A stretch of 64,000 nt of DNA from Streptomyces paludis (GCF_003344965.1 NZ_CP031194.1:2046001-2110000), one strand, 5' to 3'; positions 26,066-35,740 are shown, counted from the stretch's first letter. A program made the numbers and translations. Notes: generated by a model not told the origin, from the letters alone.

Positions 26066-26100
26066 GCGTCCAGAGCCTACTGGCACCGGATCCCGGCCTG

Positions 26101-26262
26101 TCAGCGGTCGCGGTTGAAGCGGGTGGTGACCCACAGCAGCAGGAGCAGCGCGAAGAGCGCGCCGCCGCCGGTGAGCAGCGGGTTGAGGCTTTCGTGGTTG
26201 CCGCCGTGTTCGCCGCCCTCGGCGAGCATGACCAGATGGGCGGCGGTGCCGTTGAGGCTCAT
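26101..26262 (-). CDS. Tiny membrane protein (53 residues)
   Basis: [20 protein letters not shown] starts a 53-residue product ending in a membrane helix ([20 protein letters not shown]) with positive residues at the cytoplasmic end. An ATG at 26328 would add 22 residues, but these ([13 protein letters not shown]...) look non-coding. Spacing to nadD is 35 bases. A His/Glu-rich stretch ([10 protein letters not shown]) lies just before the helix. Function unknown; the paired tiny gene at 26363-26515 suggests a two-peptide unit. Confidence 0.65.
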   Translation of the reverse strand: MSLNGTAAHLVMLAEGGEHGGNHESLNPLLTGGGALFALLLLLWVTTRFNRDR

Positions 26263-26362
26263 CTTCTGCGGGCCCTTTTCTTCGGGGGTCTGGGGTCGGG
26301 GAAGTCGGAGCTGAGACTTCGGGCACATCGTATGCGGGGGGCCCGGGCACGCTCACGCCGAC

Positions 26363-26515
26363 TCAGTCGTTGTGATCGTTGTCGCGGTATCCGCGCAACA
26401 GGAGCCAGGCGAGCAGGGCGGCGCCGACCAGGGCGACGACCAGCACGATGCGTACCGTATTGCCCGGTCCCTGCTGGTCCGATGCCGCGGCGAGCAGTGT
26501 GGTGGTGTCCGGCAT
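26363..26515 (-). CDS. Tiny membrane protein (50 residues)
   Basis: ATG at 26515, TGA at 26363-26365. The product begins MPDTTTLLAAASDQQGPGNT, followed by one hydrophobic helix (IVLVVALVGAALLAWLLL) and a charged end RGYRDNDHND. AGGAG is 11 bases upstream of the ATG. Codon third positions are almost all G or C, which supports coding. It is divergent from the M48 protease and upstream of the other tiny membrane protein and nadD. No homologue recognised. Confidence 0.6.
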   Translation of the reverse strand: MPDTTTLLAAASDQQGPGNTVRIVLVVALVGAALLAWLLLRGYRDNDHND

Positions 26516-26667
26516 GTCGGTGGTGCTCCTCGGTCATTTCGGGCCGGGGCCCGGGGTCCTCCCCCCGGGAAACCCGGCCGCGGGCCCCCGCCACACGGTA
26601 GCGCCAGCACCTAGGCTGGGGGCCGTCAGGGGGACGAGCCTTGGACTCGTACGAACAGGGGATATCC

Positions 26668-27792
26668 ATGACGACAGACGACAACCAAGAAGCGGCCGGT
26701 CATGAAAGCCTGCCGAGCAGACAGCGCAGGCGCTTCCCGGGGATCTCCTCACGGGCGTACGAACACCCGGCGGACCGCTCGGCGCTGGTCGCCCTGCGCA
26801 AGCTGAGCGGCTTCGACACGGTCTTCAAGGCGCTCAGCGGACTGCTGCCGGAGCGCAGTCTGAGGCTGCTGTTCCTCTCCGACTCCGTACGGGTCAGCGA
26901 CGCGCAGTTCGTCCATCTGCACGCCATGCTGCTGGACGCCTGCGCCATCCTCGACCTGGAGAAGGTCCCCGCCATGTACGTGGCGCAGGACCCGAAGCCC
27001 AACGCGATGTGTATCGGTCTGGACGAGCCGATCATCGTCCTCACCACGGGGCTGGTGGAGCTGCTCGACGAGGAGGAGACCCGGGCGGTCGTGGGCCATG
27101 AGGTGGGCCACGCGCTCTCCGGTCACTCGGTCTACCGGACGATACTGCTCTTCCTCACCAACCTGGCCCTGAAGGTCGCCTGGATCCCGCTCGGCAATGT
27201 CGCGATCATGGCGATAGTGACGGCGCTGCGCGAGTGGTTCCGCAAGTCCGAGCTGTCGGCCGACCGGGCCGGGCTGCTGGTCGGGCAGGACATCCAGGCG
27301 TCGATGCGCGGGCTGATGAAGATCGCCGGTGGCAATCATCTGCACGAGATGAACGTGGACGCGTTCCTGGCCCAGGCCGAGGAGTACGAGGCGGGCGGGG
27401 ATCTGCGCGACTCCGTGCTGAAGATCCTCAACGTGCTGCCGCGCAGCCACCCCTTCACCACCGTGCGGGCCGCCGAGCTGAAGAAGTGGTCCGAGAGCCG
27501 CGACTTCCAGCGGATCATGGACGGCCACTACCCGCGCCGCTCGGAGGACAAGGACACCTCGGTCACGGACTCCTTCCGCGACTCGGCCTCGCACTACGCG
27601 GACACGGTGCGCGGCAGCAAGGACCCGCTGATGAAGCTGGTCGGCGACATCGCGGGCGGCGCGGGCGATCTGGGCGGCAAGCTGCGCGACAAGTTCACGG
27701 GCGGCGGCGGCAGCCGTCCGTCCAACAACGGACACAGCGGCGACGGCGAGAGCGACGGCGGCGGCAAGAGCAGCGGGTCCGGTACGTCCTGA
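26668..27792 (+). CDS. M48-family membrane metallopeptidase
   Basis: 374 residues. The HEXXH zinc site is GHEVGHALSGHS (about residues 143-154). The third ligand Glu is probably in SELSADRAG (E in SE/AD-type motif), as in HtpX/Ste24-like proteases. Hydrophobic helices (TILLFLTNLALKVAWIPLG, VAIMAIVTAL) flank the site. The C-terminus is a Gly/Ser-rich disordered tail (GGGGSRPSNNGHSGDGESDG). The ATG at 26668 with GGGGA upstream is chosen over a TTG at 26641. Likely membrane-protein quality control or processing; the substrate is unknown. It is divergent from the tiny membrane genes and convergent with the gene at 27817. Confidence 0.9.
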   Translation: MTTDDNQEAAGHESLPSRQRRRFPGISSRAYEHPADRSALVALRKLSGFDTVFKALSGLLPERSLRLLFLSDSVRVSDAQFVHLHAMLLDACAILDLEKVPAMYVAQDPKPNAMCIGLDEPIIVLTTGLVELLDEEETRAVVGHEVGHALSGHSVYRTILLFLTNLALKVAWIPLGNVAIMAIVTALREWFRKSELSADRAGLLVGQDIQASMRGLMKIAGGNHLHEMNVDAFLAQAEEYEAGGDLRDSVLKILNVLPRSHPFTTVRAAELKKWSESRDFQRIMDGHYPRRSEDKDTSVTDSFRDSASHYADTVRGSKDPLMKLVGDIAGGAGDLGGKLRDKFTGGGGSRPSNNGHSGDGESDGGGKSSGSGTS

Positions 27793-27800
27793 CGCGCGCG

Positions 27801-27837
27801 GGTGGCGGGCCGGCTCTCAGGAGGCCGGCCCGCCACC
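27801..27837. terminator. Bidirectional terminator between the M48 gene and the next membrane gene
   Basis: A perfect 13-bp stem GGTGGCGGGCCGG (27801-27813) pairs with 27825-27837. The right arm overlaps the last codons of the minus-strand gene. Confidence 0.8.
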
Positions 27838-28995
27838 CGTCAGCGTCGGCTGCGCCAGCGGGGAGAGCGTGCCGCACATCGCGGGCGCCACCGGACCGGC
27901 CGTGTACGGGTCGGTCGCGGCCGGGTTGTGCGGCTTCGCCCGCTCCCCCGCCAGCAGCGGACGCAGCGTCCGCGGCACCTCGGCCGAGCACTCCTGGGGC
28001 CCGGCCTGCGCCGTGCTGCTGACCAGCACCGTATGGCGCCTGGGCAGATCGTCCGCGGTGAACCGGAAGCTCAGCTCCCGCCGTACGGTGAACAGCGACG
28101 CGTCCCGGACCGGACCCGCCACGGACCGGTCCGTGGCCCCGTCGCCGGGGCCGGCCGGCCGCAGCGCGTAGACGAAGACATGGTCCGAGACCACCTCCAG
28201 CGTCCCGGGCGAGGTCTCCTGGTACGTCAGGGTGCCGCGCACCCGCACCTGCGAGTCGGCGCGCGCCACCGTCGCCGGGTCGAAGCGCACGAGCCAGCCG
28301 ATCGGGTCGTGCCGTCCGTCGGCGGCGGGATCGGTCAGCCCGCGGTCGAACTGCCCCTGCTGCTCCGGGTCGAGCAGCACCCGTACGGGCCGTACGGTGC
28401 GGCCCATGAGAACGTCCGGGTCGAGCGAGGACGCCACGAGATAGTCCTTGACGATCGTCAGCGCGGCCATCACCTGCCCCTCCGCGAACTCCCCGGTGGC
28501 ACGGGCGCCCGGCAGGGTGATCCCGGCGGCCCCCTCCCGGAACCGCGCGGCGGGGCTGTGCGCGAACAGCTCGTCGGGGGTGCCGCCCGGCACCCGCCCC
28601 TCGGGGACCAGCGGGAGCACCGAGATCCGCGCCTGCTCGACGGCGCGCAGGGGCGGCGGCCGGTAGGGATTGCGCAGGCCCAGATAGACCGCCGTACCGA
28701 AGGACAGCACCAGCACCATGAGCAGCAGCAGAAGCTGCTTGGGGCCGTTGCTGAAGCGCCCCCGGCCGGTCTGCGCGCCGCCCCGGTCGCCGCCGCCGGC
28801 CGGGTCCGGCGCGGGCTTCGGCTGCACCTTCCGTACGGCGTGGGAGTGGTCGGTCATGCGCTCGCGCGCGGAGTACTCCTGGAGGCGGGCAGCGCGGATG
28901 AACGACTCGTCGAAGACGGTGGATCGGTACTCGTCGTCCTCACCGCGGGGGGAGCCTTCGGGTTCCCCTTCGGGAGGGTCTCCGTGCCCTGCCAT
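27817..28995 (-). CDS. Single-pass membrane protein with extracellular beta-rich domain (conserved Streptomyces family)
   Basis: 392 residues. The cytoplasmic N-terminus holds VFDESFIRAARLQEYSARER (27-46), one membrane helix is at 87-107 (LLLLLMVLVLSFGTAVYLGL), and a long exported domain follows without catalytic motifs. The VFDE...ER segment recurs in the neighbouring protein at 29104-29868. I recall that the equivalent S. coelicolor genes (around SCO2583-2584) lie in a locus tied to the spore-wall synthesising complex, so a role in envelope assembly is possible. The ATG at 28995 has AAGGT upstream. It is probably co-transcribed after the gene at 29104, with a 108-base gap. Confidence 0.8.
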   Translation of the reverse strand: MAGHGDPPEGEPEGSPRGEDDEYRSTVFDESFIRAARLQEYSARERMTDHSHAVRKVQPKPAPDPAGGGDRGGAQTGRGRFSNGPKQLLLLLMVLVLSFGTAVYLGLRNPYRPPPLRAVEQARISVLPLVPEGRVPGGTPDELFAHSPAARFREGAAGITLPGARATGEFAEGQVMAALTIVKDYLVASSLDPDVLMGRTVRPVRVLLDPEQQGQFDRGLTDPAADGRHDPIGWLVRFDPATVARADSQVRVRGTLTYQETSPGTLEVVSDHVFVYALRPAGPGDGATDRSVAGPVRDASLFTVRRELSFRFTADDLPRRHTVLVSSTAQAGPQECSAEVPRTLRPLLAGERAKPHNPAATDPYTAGPVAPAMCGTLSPLAQPTLTGGGPAS

Positions 28996-29103
28996 ACCTT
29001 CAGGTTAGGTCGGAGAGGCCGAACGTAAACGCCGTGGCAGCCGACGGGTTCCGGTGGGGCCGCACTCACCCGTTCGGGTAACACCCCCGGTACGGGGCCG
29101 GGT

Positions 29104-29868
29104 TCAGGGAGCGGGCGGTACGGCCGAGACGGCCGGCGCCGGCCGGATCGCCGCGGCGCCGTGGCTCGCGGTGGGGTCCGGGGCCGTACGGTCCGGGGCC
29201 GTGGCGTCGGCTGCCGCGGGCGCGCCGTCGGTGGCCGCGGAGTGCGGCGCCCCGACCGACGGGCCGGTCGTGCCGTGTTCGCCCATACCGGTCGTGGCGG
29301 GCTGCGGCACCTGGTCGTCGCGGCCGCCCGCCGAGGCGCCCCGGTAGACGGCGGTGAAGGCGAGGGCGACCATCCCGATGCCCATCAGCAGCGCGAGCAG
29401 CCAGGCGACGGGCCGGTGCCAGCGGGCACTGCCCCGGTAGGGCCGCAGGGTGCCGCCGTGGCGTCCGTAGGGGCCGGCGTCGCCGTCGGGGTCATCGGGG
29501 TCGTATCCGTACTCGTGGCCGTACTCCGGGCCGTAGGCGCCGTCCCTGCCGTACAGCTCGTCGTACTGGTCGTCGTCGTGCGGTCCGCCGCCGGACCTCG
29601 CGCGGGCGGCCTCGGCCTCGGCGCGCGCCTGGGCGGCGGCGAGCAGCCGTTCCACGGCGGAGGGTTCATGGATGGTGGCGGATCTGACGAATTCCTCGTC
29701 GAAGACCACGGGGGCGAAGTCCTTGTCCGCGCCTCCGCGGTCGTCGTCGGGCTCGCGGCCGTCAGGAAACGGCCTGCCCCCCACGTCGTCCGGCACCTCT
29801 TCAGAGTAGACCGGGGACGTCGCTTTGGGCAGGCGGAGTCCGAACTCTCCCGGGTTGGCGTTCATCAC
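29104..29868 (-). CDS. Single-pass membrane protein with shared VFDE-FxR N-terminal motif
   Basis: 254 residues. The cytoplasmic part carries VVFDEEFVRSATIHEPSAVE (54-73) and then an Ala/Glu/Arg-rich helix and a Tyr/Asp-rich stretch (YDELYGRDGAYGPEYGHEYG). The membrane helix is at about 153-174 and a short Ala/Pro/Thr-rich external tail follows. The start is GTG 29868 or ATG 29865. The motif shared with the gene downstream implies a common cytoplasmic partner (inference). It lies between proA and the larger paralogue, with a terminator hairpin just upstream at the proA end. Confidence 0.78.
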   Translation of the reverse strand: MMNANPGEFGLRLPKATSPVYSEEVPDDVGGRPFPDGREPDDDRGGADKDFAPVVFDEEFVRSATIHEPSAVERLLAAAQARAEAEAARARSGGGPHDDDQYDELYGRDGAYGPEYGHEYGYDPDDPDGDAGPYGRHGGTLRPYRGSARWHRPVAWLLALLMGIGMVALAFTAVYRGASAGGRDDQVPQPATTGMGEHGTTGPSVGAPHSAATDGAPAAADATAPDRTAPDPTASHGAAAIRPAPAVSAVPPAP

Positions 29869-29898
29869 ATGAACCCGGGAGATCCCGTTCCCGAAGGC

Positions 29899-29921
29899 GC
29901 CCCCGGCTGCTGACCGGGGGC
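29899..29921 (-). terminator. proA terminator hairpin
   Basis: GCCCCCGG (29899-29906) and CCGGGGGC (29914-29921) with a 7-base loop, 7 bases beyond the proA stop. Confidence 0.7.
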
Positions 29922-29928
29922 ACGCCCC

Positions 29929-31212
29929 CTACCGGATGTGCCCGTCCCCGGTGACGATGTACTTCGTGGAGGTCAGCTCGGGCAGCCCCATCGGGCCCCG
30001 GGCGTGCAGCTTCTGGGTGGAGATGCCGATCTCGGCGCCGAAGCCGAACTGGCCGCCGTCGGTGAAGCGCGTGGACGCGTTCACGGCGACCGTCGTGGAA
30101 TCGACCAACTGGGTGAATCTGCGGGCGGCGGCCTGCGAGGTGGTGACGATCGCCTCCGTATGGCCGGACGACCAGAGCCGGATGTGCGCGACGGCCGCGT
30201 CCAGCGAGTCCACGACCGCGGCGGCGATGTCGTACGAGAGGTACTCGGTCTCCCAGTCCTCCTCCGTCGCCGGTACGACCGTCGCCTTCGTCCCGGCGGC
30301 GTACGCGACCACCCGCTCGTCGCCGTGCACGGTCACCCCGGCGTCCGCGAGCGCGTCGAGCGCGCGCGGCAGGAAGGCCGCCGCGCTGTCCTGGTGGACG
30401 AGGAGCGTCTCGGCGGAGTTGCAGACGCTGGGCCGCTGCGCCTTGGAGTTGATCAGGATGCCGACGGCCATGTCGAGATCGGTGTCGGCGTCCACGTACA
30501 CATGGCAGTTGCCGGTGCCGGTCTCGATGACCGGGACGGTGGAGCCCTCGACGACGGTACGGATCAGGGAGGCGCCGCCGCGCGGGATCAGTACGTCGAC
30601 CAGCCCGCGGGCCCGCATCAGCTCCCGCACCGCGTCCCGGCCCTCGCCGGGCACCAGCTGCACGGCGTCGGCGGGCAGCCCGGCGCCGCCGACCGCGTCG
30701 CGCAGGACGCGGACGAGCGCGGTGTTGGAGGCGATCGCGGACGACGAGCCGCGCAGCAGCACGGCGTTGCCCGACTTGAGGCAGAGCGCGGCGGCGTCCA
30801 CGGTGACGTTGGGGCGGGCCTCGTAGATGATGCCGACCACGCCGAGCGGCACCCGGACCTGCCGCAGATCGATCCCGTTGGGCAGGGTCGAGCCGCGGAC
30901 GACCTCACCGACCGGGTCGGGCAGCGCCGCCACGTCCCGTACGTCCGCGGCGATGGCCCTGATCCGCTCCGGCGTCAGCGTCAGCCGGTCGATGACCGAC
31001 TCGGCGGTCCCGGCCTCCCGGGCGCGCGCGACGTCCTCCGCGTTGGCGGTGACGATCTCGTGGGTACGGACCTCCAGCGCGTCGGCGATCGCCAGCAGCG
31101 CGTCGTCCTTGGCCGCGCGCGGCAGTGGCGCGATATCGGCGGCCGCGGCGCGGGACCGGTAGGCGGTCCTGGCGACCGGGGTGAGGTTGTCGTACGGAGA
31201 GAGCGAGGTCAT
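29929..31212 (-). CDS. proA: Gamma-glutamyl phosphate reductase
   Basis: 427 residues, standard length. It reduces gamma-glutamyl phosphate to glutamate semialdehyde with NADPH, the second step of proline synthesis. The catalytic Cys is in [13 protein letters not shown]. Typical aldehyde-dehydrogenase-fold motifs are [17 protein letters not shown] and [12 protein letters not shown]. The ATG at 31212 begins [16 protein letters not shown]; the RBS is weak. It is the last gene of the minus-strand run proB - hypothetical - proA. Confidence 0.96.
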   Translation of the reverse strand: MTSLSPYDNLTPVARTAYRSRAAAADIAPLPRAAKDDALLAIADALEVRTHEIVTANAEDVARAREAGTAESVIDRLTLTPERIRAIAADVRDVAALPDPVGEVVRGSTLPNGIDLRQVRVPLGVVGIIYEARPNVTVDAAALCLKSGNAVLLRGSSSAIASNTALVRVLRDAVGGAGLPADAVQLVPGEGRDAVRELMRARGLVDVLIPRGGASLIRTVVEGSTVPVIETGTGNCHVYVDADTDLDMAVGILINSKAQRPSVCNSAETLLVHQDSAAAFLPRALDALADAGVTVHGDERVVAYAAGTKATVVPATEEDWETEYLSYDIAAAVVDSLDAAVAHIRLWSSGHTEAIVTTSQAAARRFTQLVDSTTVAVNASTRFTDGGQFGFGAEIGISTQKLHARGPMGLPELTSTKYIVTGDGHIR

Positions 31213-31296
31213 GCCCGCAGGGTAATGCGCGCCCTGCGGGCATTCCGCACGTATTCCGCACTCCGAGACGGCTGCCGCGCTCCGGGACGGCCGGCC

Positions 31297-31332
31297 GCCC
31301 GGGTCGGACCTGTCGCCCGGGTCGGACCTGCC
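31297..31332. repeat. Tandem 18-base duplication upstream of proA
   Basis: Two adjacent copies of GCCCGGGTCGGACCTGTC/CC (31297-31314 and 31315-31332), one mismatch at the end. They lie between the hypothetical gene and proA. Confidence 0.7.
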
Positions 31333-31339
31333 GACGAGA

Positions 31340-31906
31340 TCAGAAGGGATGGACCCCGACCGTCGCCGCCGGGGGCGGACCGCACCCTTCCGCTATCCGC
31401 AGGTGGTACGTCTCGCGGTCGATGACCTCCAGCCCCACGATCTCCCACGGCGGGAGCTTCGCGGTGGAGCGGTGCTCGCCCCAGAGCCGCAGCGCCACCG
31501 CGGCGGCGTCGTGCAGGTCCCGGGCCTCCTCCCAGTACCGGATCTCCGCGTGATCGTCCGCGTATCTGCTGGTCAGCAGGAAGGGATGGTCATGCGCGAG
31601 CTGCTCAAGACCGCGCCGGACCTCCGCCAGCGGGGCCTGCCGGCCCGAGACGCTCAGCGTGATGTGCCACAGCTTCGACACGGGACGCTCCGTCGCGCCC
31701 GTGCCCGTAGCCGTCGAGGAGACGTCACCGGCGTCGCCGATGCCGTCAATACTGTCGATGCCGTCGATGTCATGGAAGTTGTCGGAATCGCCGAAGTCGT
31801 CCCCCGCTTCGACGCTGGTCAGGGCCCGTTCCTCGCCCTTGGCCCGCCGGGCTCGGGCGCCGCCACCAGTCCCTCGGGGCAGCGCCCCCGGGCGCGCTCG
31901 TCTCAC
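31340..31906 (-). CDS. Conserved hypothetical protein in the proB-proA gap
   Basis: 188 residues from the GTG at 31906, which has a strong AGGAGG 6 bases upstream; the frame is open further (TTG at 31963) but that extension is Arg-rich and unlikely. The first 75 residues are low-complexity ([20 protein letters not shown]), the rest a compact domain: [57 protein letters not shown]. The strand/helix order fits a small ferredoxin-like alpha/beta fold. No known motif. The conserved position between proB and proA suggests co-transcription. Confidence 0.78.
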   Translation of the reverse strand: MRRARPGALPRGTGGGARARRAKGEERALTSVEAGDDFGDSDNFHDIDGIDSIDGIGDAGDVSSTATGTGATERPVSKLWHITLSVSGRQAPLAEVRRGLEQLAHDHPFLLTSRYADDHAEIRYWEEARDLHDAAAVALRLWGEHRSTAKLPPWEIVGLEVIDRETYHLRIAEGCGPPPAATVGVHPF

Positions 31907-32049
31907 CAGCGGCCTCCTGTTGCTGCGTCGTCGTGCCGTCCCCCGCCTGTACCCCTGGGACAAAGTTGACCAGTACCGGGCGGGACGTGGGGCGGTTTTG
32001 GTGAAGGTCCCTGCCCCAAGTCCGGAGTTTCAGCCGTTTCAGGTCCGGG

Positions 32050-33210
32050 TCAGGGATGCAGGATGACCAGATCGTCCCTGTGTACGACCTCACGCTCGTA
32101 GGCGGGCCCCAGCTCACGGGCCAGCTCACGGGTCGAGCGGCCCAGCAGCTGCGGGATCTCCTTGGCGTCGAAGTTGACGAGTCCACGGGCCACCGCGCGG
32201 CCCTCGGTGTCCCGCAGCTCGACCGGGTCGCCCGCCGAGAACTCGCCCTCGACGGCCGCGATCCCGGCCGGCAGGAGCGAGGTCCGCCGCTCCACCACGG
32301 CCCGTACGGCGCCGTCGTCCAGGGTGAGGGCGCCGAGCGGGGTGGAGGCGTGCGCGAGCCACAGCAGCCGGCCCGCCGAGCGGCGCCCGGTGGAGTGGAA
32401 GTACGTACCGGTGTCCCGGCCCGCGAGGGCGTCGGCGGCGTGGCTGGCCGAGGTCAGCACCACCGGGATGCCCGCCTCGGCGGCGATCCGGGCGGCCTCG
32501 ACCTTGGTGACCATGCCGCCGGTGCCGACCCCCGCCTTGCCCGCGCTGCCGATGGAGACACCGTCGAGGTCGGCCGGGCCGCGCACCTCGGCGATCCGGG
32601 AGGTGCCGGGGCGGCTCGGGTCACCGTCGTACAGCCCGTCGACGTCGGAGAGCAGGACGAGCAGATCGGCCCGTACGAGATGGGCGACGAGCGCGGCCAG
32701 CCGGTCGTTGTCCCCGAAGCGGATCTCGTCGGTGGCGACGGTGTCGTTCTCGTTGACGACGGGGACGGCGCCCATGCCCAGCAGCTGGTCGAGGGTGCGG
32801 TAGGCGTTGCGGTACGAGGCCCGGCGGCTGGTGTCGTCCGTGGTCAGCAGCACCTGCCCGACCCGGACGCCGTAGCGCGCGAACGAGGCGGTGTACCGGG
32901 CGACCAGCAGCCCCTGCCCGACGCTGGCCGCGGCCTGCTGGCGGGCCAGGTCGCGGGGGCGGCGGGCGAGGCCGAGCGGCGCGAGCCCGGCGGCGATGGC
33001 GCCGCTGGAGACGAGGACGATCTCCCGGTCGCCCTCGCCGCCGCCCTCACCCGGTCCGTATGTCCGGCCCCGTACGGTGGCGAGCGCGTCGACCAGGGCG
33101 TCCACCCGGTCCGCGTCGAGTCCTCCGGAGGCGGTGGTGAGGGACGAGGAACCGACCTTGACGACGATCCTGCGGGCCTGTGCCACCGCGTCCTGCCGTG
33201 CCGCTGCCAC
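32050..33210 (-). CDS. proB: Glutamate 5-kinase with PUA domain
   Basis: 386 residues. It phosphorylates glutamate, the first and feedback-regulated step of proline synthesis. The amino-acid-kinase core shows IVVKVGSSSLT near the N-terminus, VLVSSGAIAAG, and GTGGMVTKVEAARIA. The C-terminal about 75 residues form the PUA domain (AVEGEFSAGDPVELRDTEG). The GTG at 33210 is chosen from homology (AAARQDAVAQARRIVVKVG) because the frame is open upstream. Divergent from the glycosyltransferase at 33588. Confidence 0.95.
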   Translation of the reverse strand: MAAARQDAVAQARRIVVKVGSSSLTTASGGLDADRVDALVDALATVRGRTYGPGEGGGEGDREIVLVSSGAIAAGLAPLGLARRPRDLARQQAAASVGQGLLVARYTASFARYGVRVGQVLLTTDDTSRRASYRNAYRTLDQLLGMGAVPVVNENDTVATDEIRFGDNDRLAALVAHLVRADLLVLLSDVDGLYDGDPSRPGTSRIAEVRGPADLDGVSIGSAGKAGVGTGGMVTKVEAARIAAEAGIPVVLTSASHAADALAGRDTGTYFHSTGRRSAGRLLWLAHASTPLGALTLDDGAVRAVVERRTSLLPAGIAAVEGEFSAGDPVELRDTEGRAVARGLVNFDAKEIPQLLGRSTRELARELGPAYEREVVHRDDLVILHP

Positions 33211-33587
33211 CGTGCGCCGCCCTCTGCTCTCGTATCGCTGCTGATCGTGCCGCTCACGCGGCGCTTTCGTGTCGCTTGCGCGCAGCCGTTTCCGGTGGTC
33301 CAGCGTACGCGGGCCCGGCCTGGCGACGGCGGTGCATTTCAGTGGCTGGGACATGGGCCACCGGAAGACGGCAGGAGCCCGGCAGATCGGTGGCCATCAG
33401 GTCAAAGTCGCGTCAACAGAGCAACCGGACCGCCACGCGAGATGTCTTGCAGGTGTACCAACAGTGTGGGAAACCGCTCGGCCGTGCAGCGATCCGCTGA
33501 ACGGGACGGCGCCCGCAGTCTCGGCCGTAACGGCGAATCTGCCACTGAAGCTTCTAGAGAATCACACACGAGATGGGCCATTGGTAA
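33211..33587. promoter_or_regulatory. Divergent region between proB and glycan region A
   Basis: 377 bases without a gene. GC content is lower towards 33540-33590 (AAGCTTCTAGAGAATCACAC), as expected for the promoter and leader of the plus-strand glycosyltransferase. I could not assign -35/-10 boxes, and no strong Shine-Dalgarno precedes the ATG at 33588. Confidence 0.4.
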
Positions 33588-35660
33588 ATGCCAGTAAAAG
33601 TGAGCGTCGTCATTCCGGTGTACAACCCGGGGAAGTACATCGACCCCTGCGTTGAATCACTGCTGGCCCAGACGCTGCCGGCCAATGAATTCGAAGTGCT
33701 TTTCGTCGACGACGGCTCGACGGACGACACTCCGGACCGGCTGGACAAACTGGCTGCGGAGCACCCCCATTTCCGCGTGATCCACATCCCCAACTCCGGC
33801 TGGCCCGGGAAGCCCAGGAACATCGGGGTCGCGGAGGCGGCGGGCGAGTACGTGCACTTCGTGGACCAGGACGACCACCTGGCCCATGACGCGCTGCGCC
33901 GGCTCTACGCGATCGGCCACCGCAACGGCTCGGACATCGTCATCGGAAAGGTCGCGTCGAATTTCCGCGGTGTGCCGCACGGCGTTTTCCGGGTCACCCG
34001 CGAGAAGTGCGATCTGACCGATGCGCCCCTCTACGACAGCCTCACCCCGCACAAGATGTTCCGTACGGAGTTCCTCCGCGAGAACGGCATCGCGTACCCC
34101 GAGGGAAAGCGCCGGCTGGAGGACCAGCTGTACATGATGCAGGCGTATTTCCCGGCCAAGGTCGTCTCGATCCTGGGGAATTACACCTGCTACTACTACT
34201 CGAAGCGGGACGACGGCAAGAACGCCGGATCCACCCGGATCGTGCCCTCCGGGTACTACGGCAACCTCCGCGAGGTCCTCGAAGTCGTCGTGAAGAACAC
34301 TGAACCGGGTGAATTCCGGGACAGGCTGCTGCGCCGCTTCTACCGGGTCGAGATGCTCGCACGGCTCAGCGAGCCGTCGGTGCTCAACTACGAGCCGGAG
34401 TTCTTCGCCGAGATGTGCGACGCGATCCAGCCACTCGCCAGGGACTTCATGCACGACGGGGTGCACAACGGGCTCGGCGCGCTGACCCGGCTGCGCTCCA
34501 CCCTGCTGCGCGCCGACGACCGCGAGGGCCTGCTGAAGGCCGCCCGCTTCGCCAAGTCCGTGGTGGGCGCGGCCCGTCTGGAGGACTTCGCCTGGGAGCC
34601 CGACGGCCGGATCGCCCTCACCCTGACGGGCCGGCTCGTGCACGGCGAGGACCGGGAGCCGCTGCCGTTCCTGCGCCGCGACGGCCGGTACTACCTGCAC
34701 CCGGAGCTGACCTCGGACTTCCTGCCGGACGGTGAACTGCTGGACGTCACCGACGACATGGACGAGTTCAAGGGCGAACTCTCGCTGCGCAACCGGGAGA
34801 CGGCCGTCGAGTGGCAGTGCCCGGCGGAGTTCACCACCAAGTTCGAGAAGCGCAGGAAGACCACGGGCGACAGCTCCGGCAGCGGCGGCGGCGACACGAC
34901 GGAGGACATCTACGAGGTCGTGCTGTACGGCTCCGGCCATATCACCAGCGAGGCCGTCAAGGGCCGCGGCCGGGTCTCCCGGGGCTTCTGGGACGTCTGG
35001 GTGCCGCTGCGCGGTCTGGGGCTGGTGCGCAAGGCCAGGCTCGGCGCCGACCGGGCGCCGCAGGTCGACGCCAAGTGCCTGCCCGCGCAGCTCGGCGAGC
35101 CCGCCCGGGCCGTCATCCCGTACTTCACCCACCCGCACAGCAATCTCACCCTCGATGTCGCGGGCCGCGGCAAGAAGCTCGCCCCCTATCTGGCCGACCG
35201 GCCCGTCCTCCGGATGCCGGGCAACCGGCCGGAGCTGCGCCTCGACATCTTCACCGGCACGGCGTCCGGCTCCCGCCCGGTCGAGCTGGTCGTGACCGGC
35301 GCGGACGGCACCGCCCGGACCGCCTCCGCGACACTGCGCCCCGATTACGGCCGGGCCCATCTGGTGGTGCCCGAGCAGGTCACGGGGCTGCCCGCGGGCC
35401 CGGCGCGGCTGTCCGTACGGCTGGACGGCAAGAAGCCCCCGGCGCTGGACCTCGGCGAGGTGCCCATCACCGAGGGCGGCCGGATCCGGCTGGACCTCAG
35501 CGATCTGCCCGAGGTTGACCCGCTGCTCGTACGGGTGGCGGCGGTGCAGCGCCGCAGGGCGTCCGTACGGCGGCTGCTCCGCTCGGTGGGCGGCCCGATC
35601 GTGCGCCGGCTGCCTCCGTCGACGCGCAAGCGGGTACGGCGCCTCGCGGCCCGGTTCTGA
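33588..35660 (+). CDS. GT2 glycosyltransferase with large C-terminal module (TarS-like)
   Basis: 690 residues. The N-terminal GT-A domain has VSVVIPVYNPGKYI, FVDDGSTDDTP, the SGWPGKPRNIG loop and the DXD-type motif HFVDQDDHL (about 93-96). The middle shows HKMFRTEFLRENG and RRLEDQLYMM, which resembles catalytic sections of TarS/TarP-like wall-teichoic-acid glycosyltransferases. Residues about 340-690 form beta-rich modules and an Arg-rich tail (RRRASVRRLLRSVGG). Probably cytoplasmic, decorating or building a wall polymer; donor and acceptor unknown. It opens region A and reads toward rmlC. Confidence 0.87.
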   Translation: MPVKVSVVIPVYNPGKYIDPCVESLLAQTLPANEFEVLFVDDGSTDDTPDRLDKLAAEHPHFRVIHIPNSGWPGKPRNIGVAEAAGEYVHFVDQDDHLAHDALRRLYAIGHRNGSDIVIGKVASNFRGVPHGVFRVTREKCDLTDAPLYDSLTPHKMFRTEFLRENGIAYPEGKRRLEDQLYMMQAYFPAKVVSILGNYTCYYYSKRDDGKNAGSTRIVPSGYYGNLREVLEVVVKNTEPGEFRDRLLRRFYRVEMLARLSEPSVLNYEPEFFAEMCDAIQPLARDFMHDGVHNGLGALTRLRSTLLRADDREGLLKAARFAKSVVGAARLEDFAWEPDGRIALTLTGRLVHGEDREPLPFLRRDGRYYLHPELTSDFLPDGELLDVTDDMDEFKGELSLRNRETAVEWQCPAEFTTKFEKRRKTTGDSSGSGGGDTTEDIYEVVLYGSGHITSEAVKGRGRVSRGFWDVWVPLRGLGLVRKARLGADRAPQVDAKCLPAQLGEPARAVIPYFTHPHSNLTLDVAGRGKKLAPYLADRPVLRMPGNRPELRLDIFTGTASGSRPVELVVTGADGTARTASATLRPDYGRAHLVVPEQVTGLPAGPARLSVRLDGKKPPALDLGEVPITEGGRIRLDLSDLPEVDPLLVRVAAVQRRRASVRRLLRSVGGPIVRRLPPSTRKRVRRLAARF

Positions 35661-35740
35661 CCGGCGCACGCCGCCTCTCCGCCTCTTCCCCCCTCTCCCT
35701 CCTTCCCTCTCCTCCCGCTACAACGCAAGGATGTGATCAC

